Under the pieces are notes generated by a model. The model ran no database searches and was not told the origin of the DNA. It worked only from the letters and a program-made list of their open reading frames with translations. DNA of 64,000 bases from JACCXG01 sp963785755. GTDB lineage: Bacteria; Acidobacteriota; Vicinamibacteria; Vicinamibacterales; 2-12-FULL-66-21. Shown here piece after piece: positions 52,674 to 61,029 of the stretch. The stretch's first letter is position 1. The number at the start of each line of letters is the position of its first letter. The stretch lies in the NCBI GenBank assembly GCA_963785755.1, contig CAWAXG010000073.1, forward strand, positions 124,001-188,000, read 5' to 3'. The position numbers were made by a program, and so were the translations under genes.

Positions 52674-53758
52674 CTACCGATCGAACAAATTGCGGACGGC
52701 GAGCGCGAAATCGCGAACGAGCTCGGGCAGGCGCTGCAGGAACTCCCTGATCTCCGGGATGTGGTTCGAGCCGATCCACACGACGAAGGCCAGCCCGATC
52801 AGCCACGTCACCGCGTTCCAGAACGCGAACCATCCTGGATCGACACCAGACTGCGGAAACGTGGTCCAGTGATGCGCGGCACGGAGCGGAGCCACGGCAA
52901 TCTGGTACGCGATGAGGAGCGTCAGCGCGCCCGCCCAGACGGGGACATCCGACGGTAACTCCCAGCTGAGGATCGCGCCGCTGTTGACGAGCGAGATCAT
53001 CATTGCCGCCATGACCAGGAACAGGGCGACATGCACGAGTCCGAATACCGGCAGCATCATCGCGACCCATGCCGGAGGGCCGTAGGCGAAGGGCGTTCCG
53101 CGCGGCCAGCCGTGCCGGCGCAAGTGTCGGCGCTGCCGCACCCAATGTCGGCGCCAGTGTTTTCCCCCTTCCGCGTACTGCTTCTTCACACGATCGATCA
53201 CGTCTTTGGCGTTGAGCGCCGGGCCAGCGGCGGCCGCGCGCGCCTCCGGCGTGTCCGCCTCGGGAATCGCGAACATCATGACGACGTACGCGATGATGGC
53301 CACGCCCTTGGTGATAAGCGCCGCCACGACGAACGCGAACCGGACGAGAGTGACGTCGACATTCGAGATACGCCGCGATCCCATTGCAGACTCCGGCGAT
53401 CATCGCGCCGTCGAGGATGCGGTAGAGACTCTTCGGCCGCGCATCGGCGGTCGCTTTGTCGGGACGCGCTGGAGTTGGCGGCGTGATCGGCGCCGTCGCC
53501 GGCCGCACTGTCCACCGGACCCATTTCGGTCACGATGCGATTCACCTCGGCCGCGGTGACGACGGTCTTGTGCGGTCCCAGATAGGTGCGGCACTTGTCC
53601 GCAATCGCCTGCTCGAGATCCGCCATGATCTCGGCGCGATCCGGATTGTCCGAGAGCTGCCGCTCGGCCTGGGCCAGGTACTCGCGCAGGGTGTCGTACC
53701 CGCCCTCATCGAGCTGGTACGCGTTGCCATTCAGGTTGATGCTGATGACTTTCTGCAT
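52674..53758 (-). CDS. PspC-domain membrane protein (two frameshifts)
   Basis: About 360 residues after repair. The N terminus (MQKVISINLNGNAYQLDEGG, with AEIMADLEQAIADKCRTYLG) is the conserved cytoplasmic domain that precedes PspC in many Acidobacterial proteins. The frame changes near 53465 and 53375 (each fits an extra G after C). Between and after these come the PspC domain (KSLYRILDGAMIAGVCNGIA, then VDVTLVRFAFVVAALITKG) and four or five further helices. It is separated by 2 bases from an upstream PadR gene, so the two are one operon. PspC is a toxin-like or stress-response membrane protein in Proteobacteria; its role here is unknown. Confidence 0.82.
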
Positions 53759-53760
53759 GG

Positions 53761-54084
53761 CTACTTCCCAAGCTGGGTGATGGTGACGTTGAGGTGCTTC
53801 CAGTACTCGATCAGCTCAGCGAGCTGTGACTGCCCTTTGGCGGTGAGCTGGTAGTACTTGCGGGGCGGGCCGGCATCGGACTCCTGCCACTCGTAGTCGA
53901 GCAGACCGTCGCGCCGCATTTTGCTCAGCAGCGGATACAACGTGCCCTCCTGGGTCGCAAAGTCGGTGGTGCTGAGACGGTTCAGGATATCGGCGGCATA
54001 GACCGACTCGGCGGCGACGATCTTCAGGATCAGGAACTCGAGGAGTCCTTTACGAATCGCCGCGAATTTCTCGTCCACTCCCAT
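53761..54084 (-). CDS. PadR family transcriptional regulator
   Basis: A 107-residue PadR protein: AIRKGLLEFLILKIVAAESV, the hallmark EGTLYPLLSKMRRDGLL and a wing KYYQLTAKGQSQLAE. It belongs to the short PadR type that regulates PspC-containing operons. ATG 54084 is the first start after the strong inverted repeat. The PspC gene follows by 2 bases. It would repress the operon by binding the repeat at 54098-54121. Confidence 0.92.
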   Translation of the reverse strand: MGVDEKFAAIRKGLLEFLILKIVAAESVYAADILNRLSTTDFATQEGTLYPLLSKMRRDGLLDYEWQESDAGPPRKYYQLTAKGQSQLAELIEYWKHLNVTITQLGK

Positions 54085-54097
54085 CGGCGTTTGAACA

Positions 54098-54142
54098 GCT
54101 ACCTTGTTACAACAAGGTAGCAGGGTAGAACATGAATGTCAA
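54098..54142 (-). promoter_or_regulatory. padR-pspC promoter with 24-bp PadR operator
   Basis: On the minus strand, TTGACA (54142-54137) and TACCTT (54119-54114) are spaced by 17 bp. The 24-bp inverted repeat GCTACCTTGTT-AC-AACAAGGTAGC (54098-54121) has perfect 11-bp arms and overlaps the -10 box. This is the best operator candidate in the window. Confidence 0.75.
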
Positions 54143-54362
54143 CGGTCGGCGAGTCACACCTTCACGGCCTGCCCCGACTCCCCGGCATTCCATTGACGCC
54201 GCGCCACAGCCCTCGCGCGCGGCAGGCGGCCGCTGGACCGTGGATGCCTGGGCGCCCTCGAGGGGCCGGAACATCAGCAGTGGACTTCTGCTCGCGTTCT
54301 GACAGGCTCGTGTCCTTGACCGATTCGCGGCGGCGCTTCATCATGGTCTTGTGCGGCGGGTC

Positions 54363-54674
54363 ATGTCCCTCGTCCTTGCGTTGGTGGTCGCCCTGTGGCT
54401 GCCGGTGCAGGTCACTGTCTCGGAACGCGGGACCACGCTGCCGAGGACGACCGGGGGCCTGCAGTCCGAGCCGCCGCCCTCGCAGGCGGAGACCTGTATC
54501 TCGCCGGTCATCGGGGGAACCACCGGCACCTGGCAGGCCCGGCACGCGCACGACGCGGTCGCCGCCATCAGCTGGTTCCCGGGGCACGCCTTCGTCCCTT
54601 CGACCGCGGTCTCCCAGAGCCGAAATCGACTTCATATCTCTCCGCAGCTTCGCATCTATCCCCTCCTGATCTGA
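54363..54674 (+). CDS. Possible small exported protein
   Basis: A possible frame of 103 residues starting MSLVLALVVALWLPVQ, a plausible signal peptide, followed by a Thr/Pro-rich segment with a single Cys (AETCISPVIGG). No ribosome-binding site, family or codon pattern supports it strongly, and an opposing open frame covers the same region. It is listed because the 650 bases between the padR promoter and the SecDF gene otherwise hold nothing. Confidence 0.25.
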   Translation: MSLVLALVVALWLPVQVTVSERGTTLPRTTGGLQSEPPPSQAETCISPVIGGTTGTWQARHAHDAVAAISWFPGHAFVPSTAVSQSRNRLHISPQLRIYPLLI

Positions 54675-54738
54675 TTTCACCGTCGCGGACGCTCGTTCTT
54701 CCAGTCGACGTGTGTCTTGGTGAAAACAGGAGAAGTCC

Positions 54739-57303
54739 ATGAACCGCAGATTGCGTTGGAGGCTTGTCGCCACCGTGGTGGTGACGTTCGGAATTTCGTT
54801 GTTCGCCTGGTATCCGGTCCTCGCCGATCGCTATGGATTGGCCATTCCCGATTTCCTTCTGGAGAAGCGGCCGCGGCTCGGCCTCGACCTCAAGGGCGGC
54901 GTCCAGATGGTCCTGCGGGTCAATACCGACGACGCCGTTCTCGTCGAAACGCGGAACACGGCGAGAAGGCTGGACGAGGCACTGACGCGAGAAGGCGTGA
55001 AGAGAGGCCCGATCGAGGTGCTCGGCGCCGGGCGCTTTCGCGTCGCTGATATCAGGCCGGAGGACGACCACACGCTTCGGCGAGTCTCCGCGGAGATCGC
55101 GAGCGAATTCGATCGGGAGTCCGGGGTTGGCGGGGTCTACACGTTCACGATTGCCCGCGGCGCCCTCGCGGGCATGCGGACCGAAACAGTCAGGCAGGCG
55201 CGGCAGACGGTCGATCGCCGTGTCAACGCGCTGGGCGTCGCGGAGCCGATGATTGCCATCCAAGGCGCATCCGGCGACGAGATTGTCGTGCAGTTGCCGG
55301 GCGTCGCCGACATGGATCGCGCCAGAGGCATTCTTGGCGCGACTGCCCTGCTCGAATGGAAGCTCGTCGAGAGAGGGCCCGCGCCGACTCGTGACGCTCT
55401 GTTGGCACAAACCGGCGCGTCCGTGCCAGCGGACACCGAAGTGGCGATCGGCATGCCCAATCCGGCGACAGGCGATCCATCGGACTACTATCTCGTCCGC
55501 AACGTCGCCGCCATCTCGGGACGCGACCTGCGCAACGCCCGGCCGATGTCGACCGAGAACAATCAGCCGGCCGTGGCTTTCTCTCTGACTGCGGATGGCG
55601 CGCGGCGCTTCGCGCAATTGACCGGTGACAACGTCGGACGCCATCTCGCCATCATCCTGGACGGCCGCGTGCAGTCGGCGCCGCAGATTCAGGAGCGGAT
55701 CGACGGCGGAGAGGGTTATATCCGCGGGCAATTCACGCTGCAGCAGGCCGCGGACCTGTCGCTGGTGCTCCGTACGGGCGCGCTCCCGGCCTCGATGACA
55801 TATCTCGGCGGACGATTCGTCGGACCATCGCTCGGCAGCGCGTCGGTTCATGCCGGGGTCGTGGCGTCGGTCTCGGGTCTGGTCCTCATCGCCGCGTTCA
55901 TGCTGGTCTACTACAACCGTGCGGGACTCAACGCGATCGTGTCGGTCGTGGTGAATCTCCTGCTGCTGCTCGGCCTGATGGCATATTCCGGGGCAGCCCT
56001 GACCCTGCCAGGCATCGCCGGATTGATCCTCACCATCGGCATGGGTGTGGACTCGAACGTGCTCATCTTCGAGCGCATCAAGGAGGAGCTGGCAGCCGGC
56101 AAGAGCGCGAAGGCCGCGGTCGCCGCGGGCTTCGACCGGGTGTTCCTGACGATTCTCGATACGCACATCGCGTCCCTGATTGCCGCCGCGTTCCTGTTCC
56201 AGTTCGGCACCGGACCGATTCGCGGCTTCGCCACGACGCTCACGTTCGGACTGCTGTCCAACGTCTTCACGGCGGTGTTCGTCTCGCGCACGATCTTCGA
56301 AGTCGTTCTTTCGCGCGGACGCACGGCACGGCTGCGCATCGAAACGTTCTCGCGGCTCTTTCGTACCCCGAATCTGGATTTTCACCGCTGGCGCTGGCAC
56401 GCGCTGGTGCTGTCGTCCGTTGTGATTCTGGCGGGTGCTTCTCTGGCGCTGAAGAGAGGCGGCGTTCCGCTGGGAGTCGACTTCTCCGGCGGAACGCACG
56501 TCACGGTGAAATTCGCCGGACCCGTGTCTGAAGCGATCGTGCAGAACGCTCTCCCCGGCGAGGAAAGCGTTCAACGTTATGGCAACCCGGAGGACAACGA
56601 GCTGCTGATCCGGTTGCCGCAGCTCGAAGGTTCGGAGGAAGGAAACGCGCTCGCGCAGCAGGCGGGTCGCGTGGCCGCGGCGCTGAAGACCGTGAACGTT
56701 CCGGAGTTCGAAGTCACTGGCACTGAAGCTGTCGGCCCCGCGATCGGGGCGGACCTCCGGCGCAAGGGCATCTATGCCACGCTCGCGTCGATCGCCGGGA
56801 TCACGGCCTACATCGCGTTCCGGTTCCGGCCTGGCTTCGCGGTCGGCGCGATCGCGGCCACTTTCCACGACATCCTGGTGACCGTCTCGCTGCTCACGCT
56901 CGCCGGCTACGACCTCTCGCTGAATGTCGTCGCCGCGATTCTCACGATCACCGGCTACTCGGTGAACGACACGATCGTGACATTCGACCGCGTGCGCGAG
57001 AATCGCCGGGCGATAGCGGGCGCATCGCTGGAACAGGTCGTCAATACGGCAGTCAACCAGACGCTCGGCCGGACGATCATCACGGCCGGCACGACGTCGC
57101 TCGCCGTCCTGGCGCTGTTTCTGTTTGGCGGCGAAGTGCTGGAGGGATTCGCCTTTGCGATGCTGGTCGGCATCGTCAGCGGCACGTATTCGACCATTTT
57201 CATCGCCGGCGCGATCGCGACGATGATCAGCAAGCGTTCGCCGAGGGAGGCCGTCCCGTCAGCCAGACGCCGGCGGCCGGGCATCGAAGGGGTCAGGCCG
57301 TGA
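54739..57303 (+). CDS. secDF: SecD-SecF fusion, protein-export membrane component
   Basis: An 854-residue fusion. The SecD half has the first helix, DFLLEKRPRLGLDLKGGVQM (the conserved LGLDLKGG), the P1 domain, GEGYIRGQFTLQQAADLSLV and membrane segments with GVDSNVLIFERIKEELAAGK. The SecF half (from about 550) has GVDFSGGTHVTVKF and TGYSVNDTIVTFDRVRENRR. The conserved acidic residues used in proton transfer are present. The complex uses proton motive force to pull preproteins out of SecYEG. An AGGAGAAGTCC sequence precedes ATG 54739. yajC and tgt, the usual neighbours, are absent, so a second secDF locus may exist elsewhere. Confidence 0.95.
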   Translation: MNRRLRWRLVATVVVTFGISLFAWYPVLADRYGLAIPDFLLEKRPRLGLDLKGGVQMVLRVNTDDAVLVETRNTARRLDEALTREGVKRGPIEVLGAGRFRVADIRPEDDHTLRRVSAEIASEFDRESGVGGVYTFTIARGALAGMRTETVRQARQTVDRRVNALGVAEPMIAIQGASGDEIVVQLPGVADMDRARGILGATALLEWKLVERGPAPTRDALLAQTGASVPADTEVAIGMPNPATGDPSDYYLVRNVAAISGRDLRNARPMSTENNQPAVAFSLTADGARRFAQLTGDNVGRHLAIILDGRVQSAPQIQERIDGGEGYIRGQFTLQQAADLSLVLRTGALPASMTYLGGRFVGPSLGSASVHAGVVASVSGLVLIAAFMLVYYNRAGLNAIVSVVVNLLLLLGLMAYSGAALTLPGIAGLILTIGMGVDSNVLIFERIKEELAAGKSAKAAVAAGFDRVFLTILDTHIASLIAAAFLFQFGTGPIRGFATTLTFGLLSNVFTAVFVSRTIFEVVLSRGRTARLRIETFSRLFRTPNLDFHRWRWHALVLSSVVILAGASLALKRGGVPLGVDFSGGTHVTVKFAGPVSEAIVQNALPGEESVQRYGNPEDNELLIRLPQLEGSEEGNALAQQAGRVAAALKTVNVPEFEVTGTEAVGPAIGADLRRKGIYATLASIAGITAYIAFRFRPGFAVGAIAATFHDILVTVSLLTLAGYDLSLNVVAAILTITGYSVNDTIVTFDRVRENRRAIAGASLEQVVNTAVNQTLGRTIITAGTTSLAVLALFLFGGEVLEGFAFAMLVGIVSGTYSTIFIAGAIATMISKRSPREAVPSARRRRPGIEGVRP

Positions 57304-57340
57304 ATCCCGTGGATCCAGGCGAAAGGAGAATGATGAACAC

Positions 57341-57525
57341 GTCAACTCCCAACCTCTCCGCCTTCGCGCGCATGATTCGACTTGCGCGCTACGGCGAGAC
57401 CTCGCCTGAGCGTGCCCGGCGGTGTCGGGCGTGGGCACGCGGAGGCGGGCAACTCCCAACCCCCAAAGGTTCCCGGCCGATCGACCGAGAGATTTTGGGA
57501 GTTGGAAGTTGGGAATTGGGAGTTG
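57341..57525. repeat. Composite GGGAGTT repeat element, copy 4
   Basis: The left end GTCAACTCCCAACCTCTCCG and the region to 57406 are the complement of the GGCGAGG module (ACGGCGAGACCTCGCC at 57391-57405). Then come GCAACTCCCAACCCCC and, at 57490-57525, TTTTGGGAGTTGGAAGTTGG and GGGAGTTG. It fills the gap between the convergent SecDF gene (57303) and receptor gene (57571). Confidence 0.75.
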
Positions 57526-57570
57526 TCTCCGACCCTCTTTTTCGCCCTCTTCCCACTGCGAACCCCGAGC

Positions 57571-60500
57571 TCAGAATCTGAGCCTGAGTCCGATCTGGAA
57601 CATTCTCGGCGCGAGCTGGGACGTCGATCGCCCGAAGTTCGTGCTGCTCAGGTCCATGACGGGATCGGCGAGGTTGACGCGATTGAACGCATTGAACGCG
57701 TCGAACCGGAACTCCCCCGTCCAGTTGGTGTTGAACTTGAACTTCTTCGACACCGACAGGCTCACGTCGATGTAGCCCGGACCGCGGAAGGCATTGCGCA
57801 CGAGATTGCCGTTCGTGCCCGGCGCGGGTCTCGGAAAGTCGCTGGCTCGGAAGATGCCCGTGAGGTACTCGTCCTTGCTCCAGCCGCTCTGCTTCACCGA
57901 CGACGCCGGCGCGTTCGGCCGATCGCCTCCGCTCCCGTCGGCGTTGAAGTCGCCGGTCGGGTAAGTTCCGTTGTGCGTCACGTTCAACGGCGACCCGCTC
58001 TGCAGGATGGCGGATCCGGCCAGCTGCCAGCCGCCCAGGATCGTGCGAGTCAAGCCGGGGTCCTGGAAGAACGGCAGCTCCCACACGCCGACGATCGAGA
58101 CTTTGTGGGCCGCATCGTAGCCGGCGATGGCCCATTCCGCCCCGAGATCGGCCGCATCCTGGAAGGCCGTCGTGCCGACCGCCAGATCGGCGTCGTCTTT
58201 CGCCCGGCCGAAGGTGTAGGCGCCCTGCAGCATGTATCCCTGCTGGAAGTTCCGCTTCAGCGACACCATGCCGCCGTGGTACTCGGACTTCGACGTGGAC
58301 GTCACCATGCTGATGGACCCGAAGCTCGGGTTGAAGCCGTCGAAGCGGCCGTCGAGGAGATCGCCGACATACCGGTTCACGTTGTAGGCGTTGTGCAGGT
58401 TGCGCCCGAGCGACCCGACGTAGTTGGCGTCCGCCACGATCCCGTATACGAGCTCGCGCTGCACGCCGAGGAACCAGTTGTGCACGTACGGGCTCTTCAG
58501 ATCCGGATCGACGACGGTCAGGTTGACGCGGGCGCCGATGACGCCGTTGCGCTCGTCGAGACCAACGCGAAGCGCCGGATCGACGGGATAGCCGATGTAC
58601 GGCTTGGTGGGATCGCCGAGGCTGTAGGTGAACAGCGGCGTGCCGAACTGCTGCCCGAGCACGACCGACGCGCGCAGCGGCGGACTGTGGCGGTAGTTCT
58701 CGGCCGGGAGATTCATCAGGCGATCGAAGGCGAGACCGTACCCGCCACGCACCGCCGTCTCACCGTTGCCCGTCGGGTCCCACGCGAATCCGAGTCGCGG
58801 CCCGATGTTGTTGCTGTCGGTCGGGAAGAACCGATCGACGAAATCGACGCGGGCCGGCGCCAGACGCTGGGCGAACGTCGCGCCCTGACCGAGCACGATG
58901 TTCCGTAACGTGTCGTCGCTGTCCTTGAAGGTGCCGTAGTTCTCGTAGCGAAGGCCGGCGTTGATCGTCAGGCTGCGGTTCACCTTCCAGTCGTCGTTGA
59001 TGAACAGGGCCCACTCCGTTTGCACCAGCTCGGAATAGGCGGTCACCGGCTCCCCGGTGCGCGGATCGACGTATCGCGTCATCTGCAGCGGCTCGTCGTC
59101 GACGAAGTTCAGCAGGTTCGAGAAGTTATAGGCTGGAATGTAGTTGTTGGTGTTCGTCGCCGAGCCGTACATCTGCCGCCATTCGGCGCCCGCCTTCAGC
59201 ATATGGGCCGACTTGACCCAGGTGAAGATGTTCTTCAGGTGCCAGTTGGTCTGCCACCAGCCATTGGGATAGCCGGACTGGCCGAATCCGGTGGCGCCCG
59301 TGATGGTGATGCCGGGAATCTCGAGGTGCTGTGGCACATCCGGCAACCCGACGAGGCGCATGACGCCGAGGCGCACCTCGTTCAACATCGTCGAGTTGAA
59401 GGTGTGGGTGTGATTGATGTTGCCGAAGTGAGTCGTGTTCGGCGTCGGCCGATTGAAAGGCGGACGGATCCCGCCGGTCACCGCGTAGGACGTCGTGCGA
59501 TAGAAGCTCCCGTACAGCCGGTCCTTGCCCGGGCTCAGCTCGTAGTCGGCGCGAGCGTTGAACTGGTTCCCTCGTCTCCACGCCTCCGGCACGAAGAACG
59601 CGGATCCGACGTCCATGATGCCGTCCGCCGGGCCAACGGTATTGACTCCCGGCGCCGGACTGCCGAGATCGCGGAAGTTCGAGGTCGGATCCACGGCGGG
59701 CGCGAAATCCCGCAGCAGCTGCGCCGCGATGCTGTTGGGGCGCGTCTGCAGCACGAAGTTGCGGAATTCAGGCGTCTCGACCGTGAAGGTCGATCCGCGA
59801 GCGCCGGTCTGACGCAGCCCTTCGTACAAAGTGAAGAAGAAGAGCCGGTTGCGGACGATCGGGCCGCCAAGGCTGTAGCCGAACTGGTTCTTGTCGAACT
59901 CCGGCACCGATGTTTCGAAGACGTTCCGCGACGACAACGCATCGTTCTGTAAGTAGTACGAACCACTGCCGTGGAAGTCGTTCGTGCCCGCCTTGGTGAT
60001 CACCTGAATCTGCGCGCCCGGGTTGCGGCCGTCGACGGCCGAGAAGTTGTTCGCGACGACGCGGACTTCCTCGACCGATTCGGTGTTCGGCGTCAGGTTG
60101 GTGATGCCGCCGCGAGCCACGCCGTTCGTGCTGGTGTCATCAACGGTGAAGGAGTTCGCCTCGTCCCGCTGCCCGCTGGCGTTGATGCGGGGTGCGGACT
60201 CGCCGGCGAACGAATCGTCCGCGCCGCCGCCGCCGCTGATCGAGGCGGAGAAGCCTCTGCCGGTGACGCCGGGCTGGAGCGCGAGCAGGTTGTACAGATT
60301 CCTGCCGCTGAGCGGCATCTCCTGCAGTTGAAGCCGGTCGACGCGGCCCGACACGCGCCCCTGCTCGGTTTCGACGAGGGGCGCCTTGCTGGCGACGGTC
60401 ACCGTCTCGGCGACGCCGGACAGCTCCAGCGCGAAGTCCAGGCGGATCGTCTCGCTGATCCCGAGCGTGACCGCGTCGCGCTGCGCCTTGACGAAGCCCG

Positions 60501-60753
60501 ATTTGTCGACTTCGACGCGATACGCCCCGGGTCCCAGGCTGGTCACGCGGTAGACGCCGTCCGCAGAGGTCACCGCCTCGCGGGTGACGCCCGTGGTCGT
60601 ATTGGTGACGCGCACAGTCGCCTCGGGCACGAGGGCCTGCTGGCTGTCGGTGACGGTGCCTTGAATCGCGCTGCCGAACTGAGCGCGCGCTGTGTCGGGA
60701 AGGAGCAACAACAGCAGGATGAGGAACGTGCGTAGTTGCCTGATGGCGGGCAT
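57571..60753 (-). CDS. Oar-like TonB-dependent receptor with carboxypeptidase-regulatory domain
   Basis: A 1060-residue outer-membrane protein. The start ATG 60753 follows AGAGGGGG; the next residues form a signal peptide (QLRTFLILLLLLLPDTARAQ). A carboxypeptidase-regulatory domain (about 25-115: QGTVTDSQQALVPEATVRV, VYRVTSLGPGAYRVEVDKSG) precedes a TonB plug (VRVVANNFSAVDGRNPGAQ, then ITKAGTNDFHGSGSYYLQND) and a long beta-barrel closing with LAPRMFQIGLRLRF. This is the common Acidobacterial Oar-like type, thought to import oligomers such as glycans. Its ligand is unknown. It has a good promoter. Confidence 0.92.
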   Translation of the reverse strand: MPAIRQLRTFLILLLLLLPDTARAQFGSAIQGTVTDSQQALVPEATVRVTNTTTGVTREAVTSADGVYRVTSLGPGAYRVEVDKSGFVKAQRDAVTLGISETIRLDFALELSGVAETVTVASKAPLVETEQGRVSGRVDRLQLQEMPLSGRNLYNLLALQPGVTGRGFSASISGGGGADDSFAGESAPRINASGQRDEANSFTVDDTSTNGVARGGITNLTPNTESVEEVRVVANNFSAVDGRNPGAQIQVITKAGTNDFHGSGSYYLQNDALSSRNVFETSVPEFDKNQFGYSLGGPIVRNRLFFFTLYEGLRQTGARGSTFTVETPEFRNFVLQTRPNSIAAQLLRDFAPAVDPTSNFRDLGSPAPGVNTVGPADGIMDVGSAFFVPEAWRRGNQFNARADYELSPGKDRLYGSFYRTTSYAVTGGIRPPFNRPTPNTTHFGNINHTHTFNSTMLNEVRLGVMRLVGLPDVPQHLEIPGITITGATGFGQSGYPNGWWQTNWHLKNIFTWVKSAHMLKAGAEWRQMYGSATNTNNYIPAYNFSNLLNFVDDEPLQMTRYVDPRTGEPVTAYSELVQTEWALFINDDWKVNRSLTINAGLRYENYGTFKDSDDTLRNIVLGQGATFAQRLAPARVDFVDRFFPTDSNNIGPRLGFAWDPTGNGETAVRGGYGLAFDRLMNLPAENYRHSPPLRASVVLGQQFGTPLFTYSLGDPTKPYIGYPVDPALRVGLDERNGVIGARVNLTVVDPDLKSPYVHNWFLGVQRELVYGIVADANYVGSLGRNLHNAYNVNRYVGDLLDGRFDGFNPSFGSISMVTSTSKSEYHGGMVSLKRNFQQGYMLQGAYTFGRAKDDADLAVGTTAFQDAADLGAEWAIAGYDAAHKVSIVGVWELPFFQDPGLTRTILGGWQLAGSAILQSGSPLNVTHNGTYPTGDFNADGSGGDRPNAPASSVKQSGWSKDEYLTGIFRASDFPRPAPGTNGNLVRNAFRGPGYIDVSLSVSKKFKFNTNWTGEFRFDAFNAFNRVNLADPVMDLSSTNFGRSTSQLAPRMFQIGLRLRF

Positions 60754-60812
60754 TAACACCCCCTCTGGAGACGTGATTGCTAGTCGGACAGATGCCACCT
60801 CACGCTGCGGGG

Positions 60813-60848
60813 ACTATAGGCTCGTTGACAGGTGCGGTCAAACCGGTT
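60813..60848 (-). promoter_or_regulatory. Promoter of the Oar-like receptor with AACCGGTT palindrome
   Basis: On the minus strand, TTGACC (60841-60836) and TATAGT (60818-60813) are spaced by 17 bp. The palindrome AACCGGTT (60841-60848), within GGAACCGGTTTG, abuts the -35 box. It resembles the half-sites of LacI-type repressors (inference). The remaining 60849-61029 holds no recognised feature. Confidence 0.6.
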
Positions 60849-61029
60849 CCACACGGTTTCGTAGCGCGAAACCCGACAGTAATGGCTGACTCCACGCAGA
60901 CATATGAGCGGACACGACATCGACAAGGTCTTCACGGGTTCATCTCGCGAACCGGCTCGGGTCGAGGCCCGTGACTCGCGTCCTCGAGATCGCCGCCGGC
61001 AGCCGCGAGTGCGATCCGTCCTGGATTGA

